A DNA stretch of 64,000 nucleotides from HGM11367 sp964600435 (GCA_964600435.1 CAZRJB010000005.1:1-64000), one strand, 5' to 3'. Shown: positions 52,862 to 61,780, counted from the stretch's first letter. Program-made: numbers and translations. Notes: generated by a model from the sequence alone, not told the origin.

Positions 52862-53638
52862 GTGAAAAAACATTTCAAATTAATTTCTACATTAATGTGT
52901 TTAATAGTTTGTTTTGCTTTAATTTCTTTTGGCGTATATTCAATTGCAAATGCAACAAGTTATAAAGCACTGCAGTCGTCTGTTTCATTTACTCCAACAA
53001 CCGCACGCTTAAAAATTTTTGGGGGAATATATGGTGACGTTGACTTTGATTCAGAAAATCAACCAGAAACTTCAAGATATTATGCCTGCAATTACAACAC
53101 ACAAGCAAGTGCTGGCAACTATTCAGAAGTTAACGACAAATATGTTTTTAACGGTTGGCAATATGGCAGCTTAACCTTTGCAGACAATGATGATGGCACT
53201 GCCGATCCAATTTATTTTTATATTCAAATAACCAACTATAGTGAAACTTTAATTGATTATTCAGTTAATTTTGGCAACTGCATTTCTGCCTCACAAGTTG
53301 ATTATAATGTATATTATTATAGGGCAAGCAATTATGTTGGCAGTCTTGCAACAAACACAAATTTAACAACCAATGCATCTGCCAACGGTTTTTGGAGCAT
53401 AGAACAAACTTCAAAGGCAGTTCCAAACTTTACAAAAAAACAAGAAACCGCCATGACAGATGTATCTATCGAAGTTGATTCAACAACTTTAAATCCAGTC
53501 AAGGCATCAATTCCAAACACAGATTCAATGTTTTCAACAACAATGATTGTTATAAAACTTAATGTTAAAGATCCAAACAAAAACATAGATAGTTCAACAT
53601 TTGAGTTTGGTGTTGGGGCTGAAACTGTTCAACAATAA
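52862..53638 (+). CDS. secreted TasA/camelysin-like protein 1
   Basis: The 258-residue product starts at GTG behind AGGGGG. It has a signal-type hydrophobic N-terminus (LISTLMCLIVCFALISFGVYSIANA, about 7-31) and a beta-rich secreted domain with repeated short strands. The segment FALISFGVYSIANATSYKALQSSVSF recalls SipW-dependent signal sequences of TasA/camelysin fibre proteins, but no lipobox, anchor or catalytic motif is present, and similarity cannot be confirmed by eye. The partner gene 18 bases downstream has the same plan. The strong upstream promoter suggests an abundant product. Confidence 0.7.
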   Translation: MKKHFKLISTLMCLIVCFALISFGVYSIANATSYKALQSSVSFTPTTARLKIFGGIYGDVDFDSENQPETSRYYACNYNTQASAGNYSEVNDKYVFNGWQYGSLTFADNDDGTADPIYFYIQITNYSETLIDYSVNFGNCISASQVDYNVYYYRASNYVGSLATNTNLTTNASANGFWSIEQTSKAVPNFTKKQETAMTDVSIEVDSTTLNPVKASIPNTDSMFSTTMIVIKLNVKDPNKNIDSSTFEFGVGAETVQQ

Positions 53639-53656
53639 AAATTTATAGGGGGGCAA

Positions 53657-54229
53657 ATGAAAAAACGATATTTAATTGGTGCTACTGTGATTGCATTAAT
53701 TTTGTCAATAAGTGCATTTTTTGTTAGTGTGTATGCTGCTGTAAAACAAACCATTTCAGTATCAAACCAAATTACGTTTGCCGGAAACCAAAATGCTAAA
53801 AGTTTTCTTGTTAAAGGTCAAATTTCAGGAACAATCAACGATAGCAACCCTAATTTAAGAATGGAATGGGAATACGATTACGAAAATCAAATAGGTTTAG
53901 ATGGTTTTAATTGGAACTTGGGAGACTTGCAATTTGATAGTTCAAGCGGAAATTTAAACGAAATTGGCATAACATACACTTTTACAATATCAAACCAAAA
54001 TGACAAAACCATAATGGCAGAATTTGTTGGACCAAACGATTTGCCTTCAGGTTTAAACAAAACTTTTTATGCATATAATCAAGAGTCAAGCCCGGTAGAG
54101 GGTTCAAACATAACTTTTGGTAGCTACGAAACAGTGGTTTTGGAACTAAAATTAACAATTTCAGATTTGGATTATTATTGCAAACAAGCCCCTGTAAACT
54201 TTAGCATAAACATTGATGTGGCAGAATAA
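53657..54229 (+). CDS. secreted TasA/camelysin-like protein 2
   Basis: The 190-residue product starts with a signal (RYLIGATVIALILSISAFFVSVYA) followed by AVKQTISVSNQITFAGN. That opening of a beta-sandwich is frequent in short secreted proteins of uncultured Clostridia. The rest is beta-rich with ITYTFTISNQNDKTIMAEF, typical of Ig-like or TasA-like strands. It is translated behind GGGGGG, six consecutive G four bases ahead of ATG, and belongs to the same operon as the gene at 52862. The terminator follows directly. Confidence 0.72.
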   Translation: MKKRYLIGATVIALILSISAFFVSVYAAVKQTISVSNQITFAGNQNAKSFLVKGQISGTINDSNPNLRMEWEYDYENQIGLDGFNWNLGDLQFDSSSGNLNEIGITYTFTISNQNDKTIMAEFVGPNDLPSGLNKTFYAYNQESSPVEGSNITFGSYETVVLELKLTISDLDYYCKQAPVNFSINIDVAE

Positions 54230-54239
54230 CAACAAATGT

Positions 54240-54276
54240 AAAAAGCACTTTTTGAAATTTTCAAAAGGTGCTTTTT
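54240..54276 (+). terminator. terminator after the secreted pair
   Basis: AAAAAGCAC-TTTTGAAA pairs with TTTCAAAAGGTGCTTTTT across 54240-54276 with a small loop. Confidence 0.85.
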
Positions 54277-54306
54277 GGTATATTTTTATATAAATATGTT
54301 AAAAAT

Positions 54307-54336
54307 TTGACAAGCAAAAAATTATTGTGCTAATAT
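54307..54336 (+). promoter_or_regulatory. promoter of the 458-aa lipoprotein with long leader
   Basis: TTGACA (54307-54312) and TAATAT (54331-54336) are 18 bases apart. The start codon is about 185 bases further on, so the transcript has a long 5' leader (about 54343-54526) with no ORF. I do not recognise a riboswitch class in it. Confidence 0.7.
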
Positions 54337-54526
54337 AGAGCAGAATTGTTAAATGTGCATTGCTCGCAAAAATGTTGTTTATCAATGTTGTGCTTTGTGC
54401 AATAACTTCAAAAAAAGTCACATTTTGTTTGTTTTAATGTTGTTTGTTTAAAAACGGCACATATCAAAATAGACATATGCAGGCATTGTTCAAATTGCCT
54501 CAACTTAAATATAAAAAGGGATATAT

Positions 54527-55903
54527 ATGAAAAAATTTACATCAATAATTTTTGTTTTGCTTGTTTCGTTTTGTTTTATTTTAACTGGGTGTTCAGGTTC
54601 AAACTTAAGCATGCCAACCAACCTAGGCAAAGTTTCTTCAAATGGTGGTTCGGTTGTTTGCATTGGAGATTATATATATTTTGCAAATGCATATCAAAGT
54701 TATGAAAATCTTACAGAAAAATCAGACAACGACGGTGACACTGTTAAGCAATACTCTTTAAAGCGCTCAGCAATAAACTCAGACAACAGTCTTAAAAAAG
54801 ACTCAGAAAACAAATTTAATTACGAAAATGTTGTTAACAAAATTGCAGCATATCAAACTTCAAACATGTTTGTTGTTGGTGACCATCTTTACTTCACTTC
54901 TCCAAACGTTCATAAAAGCGACTCTAAAGACACAGATAAATACAACAAGTACGAATTTGAACTTAACACTTTGTTTAAAATAAAACTTGATGGTTCCAAC
55001 TTTACAGAAATTTACACAACAAAAACAAGTTCATCACAATTCTATTTGACTGGCGGAGCAAATCAAAGCATTTTAATTTATGATGATAGCAAAATTATGC
55101 AAGTTAAATGTTATCAAAATTCCAATGCTGTAGAAACATTGGCAGAAAACGTAACAAGCGCGGTGTTTCCATATCAGCAAGGCATTGAACTTGTAAACAT
55201 ATATTTTACTGCAGATAGAGAATCAACCGACCAACTTAAAGGCAACAAAGTTAAAAGGTTAAACATTGTTACTGGTGACGTTTCTGATGTTGCTGGCTAC
55301 TCAAACAACAACGAAACGGTTACATTAATTTCTTACGATGGCAACTATTTGTTCTACACTCGTTCTGGTGGAACAAAAATTGCAGGGTTGTATGCAACAA
55401 ACTTCTCTTCAAACGAAGAACTTAAAAAATATGATTATAGTTCATTTTCTTCATCTTCAAAAATTTATTTAATAAAAGATGACTCGCAAGATGTTAATGT
55501 GTTTGCATTTGAATATGAAAACAACATATATATTCAACCAATGAATTCAAATAACGACACAACTGCAAAAAAAGTAACATCAGAAACTTCACACATTTTG
55601 TTTGTTGATAACAACCATATATACTATTCTACAGATAAAGGGATTTTTAGAGTGTCTGCAAGAACTCAAAAAATTCAACAAATATCAGACATGACTTCTT
55701 TTAAAACAGATTGTGTGGACTTTGATGGCAGATTTATATATTTCTATGCTGAAATAACCGATTCATCTTCAAAAACATATTATTTGCATAGGGCAGACAT
55801 AAACAATGCAAAAGATGTTGAAGATGCAAGTTCAAATTTTAACATTGAATGTATTGCAGAATTGTTGGAAGAAGACATTGAAAAAGAAACAGAAGAAGAA
55901 TAG
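54527..55903 (+). CDS. lipoprotein, beta-propeller-like (DUF5050-like)
   Basis: The 458 residues start with a lipoprotein signal (lipobox ILTGC, cysteine about 22). They continue as repeated strand units of the type VCIGDYIYFAN, VVGDHLYFTSPN, NYLFYTRSGGTKIAGLY, VFAFEYENNIYIQPM, VDNNHIYYSTDKGIFRVS and DFDGRFIYFYAE. The pattern of D/N-G-x-YIYF plus a following R/K-hydrophobic strand is the DUF5050/LRP1-like propeller signature. Such propellers are ligand-binding surface scaffolds. It ends in a short acidic tail (EEDIEKETEEE). The AAAGGG site precedes the ATG, and it is transcribed alone. Confidence 0.78.
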   Translation: MKKFTSIIFVLLVSFCFILTGCSGSNLSMPTNLGKVSSNGGSVVCIGDYIYFANAYQSYENLTEKSDNDGDTVKQYSLKRSAINSDNSLKKDSENKFNYENVVNKIAAYQTSNMFVVGDHLYFTSPNVHKSDSKDTDKYNKYEFELNTLFKIKLDGSNFTEIYTTKTSSSQFYLTGGANQSILIYDDSKIMQVKCYQNSNAVETLAENVTSAVFPYQQGIELVNIYFTADRESTDQLKGNKVKRLNIVTGDVSDVAGYSNNNETVTLISYDGNYLFYTRSGGTKIAGLYATNFSSNEELKKYDYSSFSSSSKIYLIKDDSQDVNVFAFEYENNIYIQPMNSNNDTTAKKVTSETSHILFVDNNHIYYSTDKGIFRVSARTQKIQQISDMTSFKTDCVDFDGRFIYFYAEITDSSSKTYYLHRADINNAKDVEDASSNFNIECIAELLEEDIEKETEEE

Positions 55904-55936
55904 GCATAAAAACAGAGATAAGGCAAAAGGTTTTGC

Positions 55937-56626
55937 CTACTCCAAATAATTTAACACTCCAAGGAGTATGCAGTAGCATACTTCTTTTTTATATGAATCC
56001 GTGAGAAGAAGGGCTTCTTCTGTTGGATTAGAAAGATAACCACATTCAACCAAGACGGCGGGTGCTTTGATTGCGTTTAGAATGTAGTAGTCACCAACTT
56101 TTGTTTCTTGTCGTGGTTTTTCTAAATATTTAAGAAAATATTTCTGAATTGAATCGGCAAGAAGTTTGCTGGGTTCGTCATCTTTGCCATAAAAGACCTG
56201 TGCCCCGTGTGAAGTGGAGTTGTAACTGTTCATGTGAATTGAAATAACAAAATCTGCTTTTGAGTTTTCAACAATTTCTTTTCTTTTTTTCATGTCGTCT
56301 TTTTTCTTGTTGGAGGCAAGTGGGCTATAAAGACCATTGTCGGTTGTGCGTGTCATAACAACATTAAAACCAAAATCAATTAAATATTCTTTTAAACATT
56401 TTGCATAACTTAGGTTTATTGTTGCTTCACTTACGCCACTTGTTTTTCCCACGCTCCCGCCGTCAATCCCGCCATGGCCGGCATCAATCACAACCGTATA
56501 CTTTGTTATTGGGGTGGTGATAGAAACAACCTTAGGCAAAAAAAACCATGCAAAAACCAAACACAAACATGCAAAAAACACAACAATCCATTGTTTTTTT
56601 ATAATCGCAAATTTAAATTTTTTCAT
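55937..56626 (-). CDS. cwlD: N-acetylmuramoyl-L-alanine amidase, CwlD-like
   Basis: The 229-residue protein has an N-terminal membrane helix (about 8-28, WIVVFFACLCLVFAWFFLP) and an Amidase_3 catalytic domain with the zinc ligands H in DAGHGGIDGG, E in GVSEATINLSYAK, H in VISIHMNSY and the catalytic E in VLVECGYLSNPTEE. Length and single N-terminal anchor match CwlD, the spore-cortex amidase that starts muramic-delta-lactam formation. The ATG at 56626 gives the better N-terminus and lies beside a TATATA stretch, with no ribosome site. A vegetative amidase of the same family is the alternative. Confidence 0.85.
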   Translation of the reverse strand: MKKFKFAIIKKQWIVVFFACLCLVFAWFFLPKVVSITTPITKYTVVIDAGHGGIDGGSVGKTSGVSEATINLSYAKCLKEYLIDFGFNVVMTRTTDNGLYSPLASNKKKDDMKKRKEIVENSKADFVISIHMNSYNSTSHGAQVFYGKDDEPSKLLADSIQKYFLKYLEKPRQETKVGDYYILNAIKAPAVLVECGYLSNPTEEALLLTDSYKKEVCYCILLGVLNYLE

Positions 56627-56753
56627 AAAGTATATATATTGAAACAAATTATGGTTTATTATAAAAAAACAAAACTGATTTTAAAACAAAAACAAAACAA
56701 AAACCGCTAAAAAAAATTAATAAAAAAATATTGAAAAATTTTGGTTATTCCCA

Positions 56754-56779
56754 TTGACAATTTTGCGGGGGGGTATAAT
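56754..56779 (+). promoter_or_regulatory. promoter with G7 tract in a short spacer
   Basis: TTGACA (56754-56759) and a perfect TATAAT (56774-56779) are separated by only 14 bases, seven of which are consecutive G (56767-56773). Adding three G would give the optimal 17. It drives the lipoprotein-ABC exporter operon. Confidence 0.75.
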
Positions 56780-56808
56780 CTATACATAGATATATTAAGG
56801 AGAAAGAA

Positions 56809-59568
56809 ATGAAAAAAATTAAGTACATTTTTTTAGCATTAATGGTTTCTGTGTGCCCATTCGTGTTTTACGCATGTGACTTGTCAGAACATTATGATTT
56901 TGTCAGTTTTAATGACTTTAAAACTGAATACTATGTTGGTGAACAATTTGTTCTAAACAGCAGCTTGGTCATTAAAAACTCGTCAGGTGAAATAATAACG
57001 TTGGAACCTGGTGACTATACGGTTGAAGGTGAAATGTCCACCCAAGAAGTTGGTGAACATGAAATTGTTATCAAATATAATGAGTTTTCTTACACTTTAA
57101 AATACACTGTTTTAGACAACGAGCAAGATGTAACCAGCCAAGAAATAATCAATTATTTGAGCAATAAACTTGCCAAGTTTTATTTAAACAATAACAATAT
57201 TACATTTAGCATAACTCCAAACATAACTGCTAAATATTTAACCGAAACAGAAAACATAACCAATGGTGTTGATGGTAGCATAAATTTTGACCAATTGTGT
57301 GAACAACTTTTCAACAAACAAGGCTCATTTATTAAAAATGTTGTTAATCAAGTTACAAATTTGTTCAACAATGTTGGAAATTTAGACAATAGTTATTTAA
57401 CATTAAAAAAATATGTTTATTTAACATTAAGCAACCCAACAAGCACTGACGAATTAACCATTTTAAGCGAATATCTTTCTGTTTTAAACTTGCAAAGTGA
57501 ATTTTCTTTTGCACAATACATAGATGGCAAATTTAACACAACATTTGCAACAAGCATCACACAAAACGGCTATGCTCCATATGTTACAAGTTTGGTAGAA
57601 GGTGCAATAAATGCTCAAAACATTAGCAACTCTCAATTAAATACTGATTTAAAAAACATTGCCAAAACCTTAACTTTAGAAATTGATAAAATGCTTTTTG
57701 GGCAAAATGTTGATATGGGCGAAAGCATTGTTTCATTCTTCAATGGTTATATTGATTTAATGAACAAATATCCAGAATTAAACAACAGCGATATTCGCTT
57801 GATTCTTGAACAAGCAATTATTGTTGCAGAGTCTGATGGTTTTGATGTTGCTTTGCTTAACGAAATTTTAACTCAAGACGATATTAAAAATGCAATTGTA
57901 TCAATTGTTAAAAGTGGTTTTAACTGTTCAGACCGCACAGCAGAAAAACTTACAGCTGATTTAATTAGTTTTGTAACTTGTGAACAAACTTATAACATTT
58001 TGTTAAAAGATTTCTTGGTTGAAATTGGCTATAAAAATGATATTATTTCCTCAATATCAAATGTATTCTTAAATGCTATTAACTGTCCTCCAATAGAACA
58101 ATACATTAACATTGTCAACCAAAACTTCTCATCTGATTTATATTCAATGTTTATTGTTAACGATAACAACTTCTCAATGCAAAATTTCAGCATTGAAAAA
58201 ATTATTAAAAATGCATACAAAACTTTAGATGCTCTTCATTATGGATATAATCAAAATTTAAAGAACATTGTTTTGATTCTTGCAGATGAAAGTTTAACAG
58301 CAACATTTGAAGAAAGAATTTCTCTAATTTTAAGTGATGATAGTTTTAAAAACTTGACTTTTGAGTTATTAGAACAAATTTATCAAAGAGAAATAACAGA
58401 AGCAGAACAAACTGAAATTTTGTCACTAATTCAAGACGTTGTAAATTATACAAACGGTCAAGAAACATTAGAAAATGTAAAAACAGCTTTTGTAGACTAC
58501 TTAAAAGTATATTTCCCAAGCTTGCCAGCAGAACAAGTTGAGGAATTAATCAATCAAGCCATTGAACATGTTTTAAATGTATACAATGCAATATCATCAC
58601 AAAACTGGGTAGAACTAGAAACAAGAGTAAACGACGTGTTTACATGGTTAGAAAGCCGCGATGTGGTTGTTCCACAAGAAGTAAAAAGCATTGCAAACTA
58701 TGTAATCACACAACTAAAATCTGGCACAATAGAAAACTTTGTGTTTGATGTTTTAGAACAAATTTATCAAAGGGAAATACCAACTACAGAACGAACAGAA
58801 ATCTCGTCAATAATTCAGGGGATTGTTAGTTATGCAAATGGACAAACATCATTGCTAGAAGTTGCAACAACTGTTAAAGACTACTTAAAAGTGTATTTCC
58901 CAAGTTTGCAAATTGAACAAGTTGAGGATTTAATCACTCAAGGCATTGAACATGTTTCAGAAATATATGAAGCAGTTTGTTCTAAAGTTTTTGAAAATAT
59001 AAAATCAAGCTTACAAAGCACAATCGAGTGGTTAGAAGATCTTGGTGTTAAAATTTCAGATACAATTACAAACTTGTTAAGAACAAAAGAATTATTAGTT
59101 AAAGAATTGGCACTTTTGTCAAACGCATCAACTGAAGCTCAACTTCAAGAGGTAGAACAAAAACTAAACAACATTATTGAACAAGTTTCAAACAAACAAT
59201 TCGCACAAGCTTTAAGCAGTGTAGAATCATTGTTAGATTCATATTATTCAGAAAAATCTCAAACAATTTTTAAATCAATTTTAACAATATATATTGTTGC
59301 AACAAACAGTTTGGAAGATTTAGATTTGAATGAATTGTTTAGTTTTATTGAACTTCCAGAAGGTGTTTCAATAGATTACAATAAATTATATAATAAAATA
59401 AAATCAACTTTGACAAACAGCAATATAATCAGCATTGAATCTGCAAAAACAGAAAGAGTTGTTGTTGACGATAACAATTCTTACACAAAATTGGTGTTAA
59501 TAGTAAACATTAATGTGGATGTTGAAATTGCTTCAATTTCAGGTTCTGTTAAAGTTGAAATAAATTAG
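56809..59568 (+). CDS. large lipoprotein with Ig-like domain and helical repeats
   Basis: The 919 residues begin with a lipoprotein signal (lipobox VFYAC, cysteine about 23) behind TAAGGAG. An Ig-like bacterial domain (about 30-105, with GEQFVLNSSLVIKNSSGE and GEHEIVIKYNEFSYTLKYTV) comes first. The remaining 800 residues are mostly helices. A unit of about 130 residues is duplicated. It contains LEQIYQRE and YLKVYFPSLPAEQVEELI in one copy (about 518-600) and LEQIYQRE and YLKVYFPSLQIEQVEDLI in the other (about 647-730). No catalytic motif is seen. It is followed four bases later by an ABC transporter gene pair, so it may be the extracellular partner or cargo of that exporter. Confidence 0.82.
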   Translation: MKKIKYIFLALMVSVCPFVFYACDLSEHYDFVSFNDFKTEYYVGEQFVLNSSLVIKNSSGEIITLEPGDYTVEGEMSTQEVGEHEIVIKYNEFSYTLKYTVLDNEQDVTSQEIINYLSNKLAKFYLNNNNITFSITPNITAKYLTETENITNGVDGSINFDQLCEQLFNKQGSFIKNVVNQVTNLFNNVGNLDNSYLTLKKYVYLTLSNPTSTDELTILSEYLSVLNLQSEFSFAQYIDGKFNTTFATSITQNGYAPYVTSLVEGAINAQNISNSQLNTDLKNIAKTLTLEIDKMLFGQNVDMGESIVSFFNGYIDLMNKYPELNNSDIRLILEQAIIVAESDGFDVALLNEILTQDDIKNAIVSIVKSGFNCSDRTAEKLTADLISFVTCEQTYNILLKDFLVEIGYKNDIISSISNVFLNAINCPPIEQYINIVNQNFSSDLYSMFIVNDNNFSMQNFSIEKIIKNAYKTLDALHYGYNQNLKNIVLILADESLTATFEERISLILSDDSFKNLTFELLEQIYQREITEAEQTEILSLIQDVVNYTNGQETLENVKTAFVDYLKVYFPSLPAEQVEELINQAIEHVLNVYNAISSQNWVELETRVNDVFTWLESRDVVVPQEVKSIANYVITQLKSGTIENFVFDVLEQIYQREIPTTERTEISSIIQGIVSYANGQTSLLEVATTVKDYLKVYFPSLQIEQVEDLITQGIEHVSEIYEAVCSKVFENIKSSLQSTIEWLEDLGVKISDTITNLLRTKELLVKELALLSNASTEAQLQEVEQKLNNIIEQVSNKQFAQALSSVESLLDSYYSEKSQTIFKSILTIYIVATNSLEDLDLNELFSFIELPEGVSIDYNKLYNKIKSTLTNSNIISIESAKTERVVVDDNNSYTKLVLIVNINVDVEIASISGSVKVEIN
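58363..59000 (+). repeat. internal duplication in the lipoprotein gene
   Basis: A segment of about 250 bases beginning AGAACAAATTTATCAAAG (near 58371) recurs near 58755, about 385 bases later, with good DNA and protein similarity in both copies. Confidence 0.6.
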
Positions 59569-59571
59569 GTT

Positions 59572-60237
59572 ATGGAAGAAGTTTTAAAAGTTTCAAACAT
59601 TTACAAAACATACGGTAACACTGACGTTTTAAAAGGCGTCAGTTTTGCTGTGTTAAAGGGTAAAATTACTGCATTAATAGGAATGAATGGCGCAGGCAAA
59701 AGCACACTTGTTAACATTATTTGCGGAACTGTTAAACAAACCTCTGGAACTGTAAGTTTTTTTGAACAGAGTTTTGGTTATATGCCACAAAAACCGAGCC
59801 TTTTTAACGAGTTGACTGTTTATGAAAATCTTTTGTATTTTGCAAACATATACGAAATTGAGAAAAATCAAATAGAAAACGTGCTCGACATGTGTAAGTT
59901 GGTTAAATTCAAAAATACTTTTTTTAAAAACCTTTCTGGTGGCTATAAGCAACTTTGTGCTTTGGCAGTTGCAATTTTACATGACCCAGGGTTTATAATT
60001 TTGGATGAGCCAACAAGTGCAATGGACCCCATTTTTAAAGATTTCTTTTGGGAAATAATTTGCAAATTAAAAGCAAAAAACAAAACAATTTTATGCATAA
60101 CACACAGTTTGGAAGAGTTGTCAATTTGTGATAATTTGTTGGTTTTAGAAAATGGCAAAATTGTGCACAATGACCAAATTAAAACAAAAATATCAATAGA
60201 TGAGTTTAAAAATTTAATTCAAGGAGATAACAAATGA
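59572..60237 (+). CDS. ABC exporter ATP-binding protein
   Basis: The 221-residue ATPase has Walker A GMNGAGKST (about 38-46), Q-loop YMPQKP, signature LSGGYKQLCAL, Walker B GFIILDEPTSAMD and H-loop CITHS. It is of the short, drug/lipid-exporter type that pairs with ABC-2 permeases. It begins four bases after the lipoprotein stop with only a weak ribosome site (TTAGG), so it depends on the upstream gene, and it overlaps the permease gene by four bases (ATGA). Confidence 0.92.
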   Translation: MEEVLKVSNIYKTYGNTDVLKGVSFAVLKGKITALIGMNGAGKSTLVNIICGTVKQTSGTVSFFEQSFGYMPQKPSLFNELTVYENLLYFANIYEIEKNQIENVLDMCKLVKFKNTFFKNLSGGYKQLCALAVAILHDPGFIILDEPTSAMDPIFKDFFWEIICKLKAKNKTILCITHSLEELSICDNLLVLENGKIVHNDQIKTKISIDEFKNLIQGDNK

Positions 60238-61409
60238 AAAAAATACGTAGTTATTTCCAGTTTATGTTGTTAGAAATAAAAAAAATTATTCGCGCTCCGT
60301 TATTGTTGTGTTTTGTTATTTTTGCACCAATTGTTATTGTTGGTTCTTTAGGTACATTTTTTAACAATTCATATAATCCGCTTGAACAATATAACAAAAA
60401 ACAAGAAATCGTTTTTGTAAGGCAGGGTGAGGGCGATGTTTCTAAAATAGAAAACATTTTTGAAGATTGTTTTAGTGGAACGGAAATTGTTTGGGTAGAC
60501 GACTTTAATTCTGCCGAACAAAATTTAAAACTTGAAAGAATATCAATAATTGTTGTTGTTAATGCAAACAAGGAGCCTGTCGACTGCACAATTTATTACA
60601 ACCCATACAACACAAAGTCAACATATTATTTAAATGAAATTGATAAGTTAAAGGGCATTTATTCATACATTACTGTTAAAGAATATTTGGCGGAGTGGGG
60701 AGTTGAAATTGATGACGAATATTTTCAATTGGCAACAAATGAACCAATTGAGCAGGTTAATGTAAACACAATGACGGCATTAATTCCAAGCATTTTAACA
60801 ATATCAATGGCGTTTTTGATTGTTATTATGTCTGTTTACATGTTTTCAAGAGATAATGAAACTGGTGTATCCAACATTATTGCATACACTCCAATAAAAT
60901 CAAAAGACTATATTCTTTCAAAAGCAGCCATAATTTTTGCAATTTCTGTTTTACAGAGTTTTGTAGTTATTGCAATTTTACCACTTTTTGACATAAGATA
61001 TTTAGGCACATACATTGGTAGTGTTGCACTGTTGTCGTTGTTTTGTTTGTCGTTTGTGGCGGTTTGTTCGTTTATTTCTGTCATGTTAAAACAAATTAGC
61101 ATGGCTTCGTTAGGAATTGTTTCTATAATAATTCCGTTAATTATTGTAACATCAGTAGACATAACAAAAATTAATACATTTTTAAAAATTTTATTGTATT
61201 TATTGCCAGTGTCAAGTGGCCTTCAACTGCTTAGATATTACATGCATTATGGAATTTTTGTATGGGAATATTTTGTAATTCAAATGGCTATTTTGATTGT
61301 TTCGATTGTTGGATTGATTATATTTTTTAAAGTAAAATACAATTCGTCACTAAAAAAACAAACAATAAATAAAAAAGAGGTAAAAATAAAAAAAGATGGC
61401 ACTGTTTAA
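60234..61409 (+). CDS. ABC-2 type permease
   Basis: The 391 residues have an N-terminal helix (about 20-42), a large outer loop (about 45-175) and five further helices (about 182-205, 225-255, 260-282, 290-312 and 340-362). This is the ABC2_membrane_3 layout, including the NFNSAEQNLKLERISIIVVV-type segment of the outer domain seen in YhaP/NatB-like exporters. It must work with the ATPase encoded just upstream, and AAGGAG lies inside that gene. The C-terminus is a short basic tail. Its substrate may be the lipoprotein encoded in the same operon or a wall-linked compound. A terminator follows. Confidence 0.9.
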   Translation: MKKIRSYFQFMLLEIKKIIRAPLLLCFVIFAPIVIVGSLGTFFNNSYNPLEQYNKKQEIVFVRQGEGDVSKIENIFEDCFSGTEIVWVDDFNSAEQNLKLERISIIVVVNANKEPVDCTIYYNPYNTKSTYYLNEIDKLKGIYSYITVKEYLAEWGVEIDDEYFQLATNEPIEQVNVNTMTALIPSILTISMAFLIVIMSVYMFSRDNETGVSNIIAYTPIKSKDYILSKAAIIFAISVLQSFVVIAILPLFDIRYLGTYIGSVALLSLFCLSFVAVCSFISVMLKQISMASLGIVSIIIPLIIVTSVDITKINTFLKILLYLLPVSSGLQLLRYYMHYGIFVWEYFVIQMAILIVSIVGLIIFFKVKYNSSLKKQTINKKEVKIKKDGTV

Positions 61410-61427
61410 CAATAGCGCCATTTTTTA
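61391..61427 (+). terminator. terminator of the lipoprotein-ABC operon
   Basis: ATGGC (61396-61400) pairs with GCCAT (61417-61421), extended by inner pairs and followed by six T. Confidence 0.65.
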
Positions 61428-61478
61428 ATTGTTGTTAACGTTGTTTTTATTAATTGTTGTTAACATTGTTTTTATGTG
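61426..61478. repeat. two-copy 26-bp tandem repeat
   Basis: TTAATTGTTGTTAACRTTGT and its TTTTA continuation occur twice in direct succession between the ABC operon and the SRP RNA gene. Each unit has the inverted pair GTTAAC. Confidence 0.6.
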
Positions 61479-61502
61479 TGTTTGTAGCAATAAATAAAAA
61501 AA

Positions 61503-61774
61503 CTGTGCTTGCACAATTGAACTAACCATTTCAGTTATGCCTAAGATTTTTGTTACTCCACCAAAGTTTCCTTGTGGCACATAGACCCTAATCTTAATGT
61601 TGCTACCGTCAGGTTCTCACATGGTTCAAAAAGGTTCTATTGCACAAGACCTTGATTTCAACATAGCAAAAATAAAATTCACAAAAGTTGATTAGCCCGC
61701 ATGTGCCATACTCAGCCCCGCATATAGTAGATTTCGGGCAACAAGGAACTACTAACTCCCCGCCTAAACACAGC
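61503..61774 (-). ncRNA. ffs: signal recognition particle RNA, large (Alu-containing) type
   Basis: On the minus strand the RNA starts near GCTGTGTTTAGGCGGGGAG and contains the Alu-domain loop segment GTTAGTAGTTCC-TTGCCCG as in B. subtilis scRNA. The S domain has CATGTGAGAACC, the tetraloop TGAC and GGTAGCAACATTAAG, corresponding to the conserved AGGTCC-GGAA-GGAAGCAGCA core. The 3' end CACAG pairs with the 5' CTGTG and is followed by seven T. The length of about 272 matches Bacillus (271). The apical tetraloop is UGAC in place of the common GGAA, a known alternative class. TTGCAA-17-TATAAT precedes it. The RNA binds Ffh for membrane-protein targeting. Confidence 0.85.
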
Positions 61775-61780
61775 ATAAAT

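Noticed and set aside
61503..61774. T-box or other leader RNA for alaS
   Set aside because: It lies downstream of alaS on the same strand, not upstream, has its own promoter and poly-U end, and matches SRP RNA elements. The real alaS leader is too short for a T-box.
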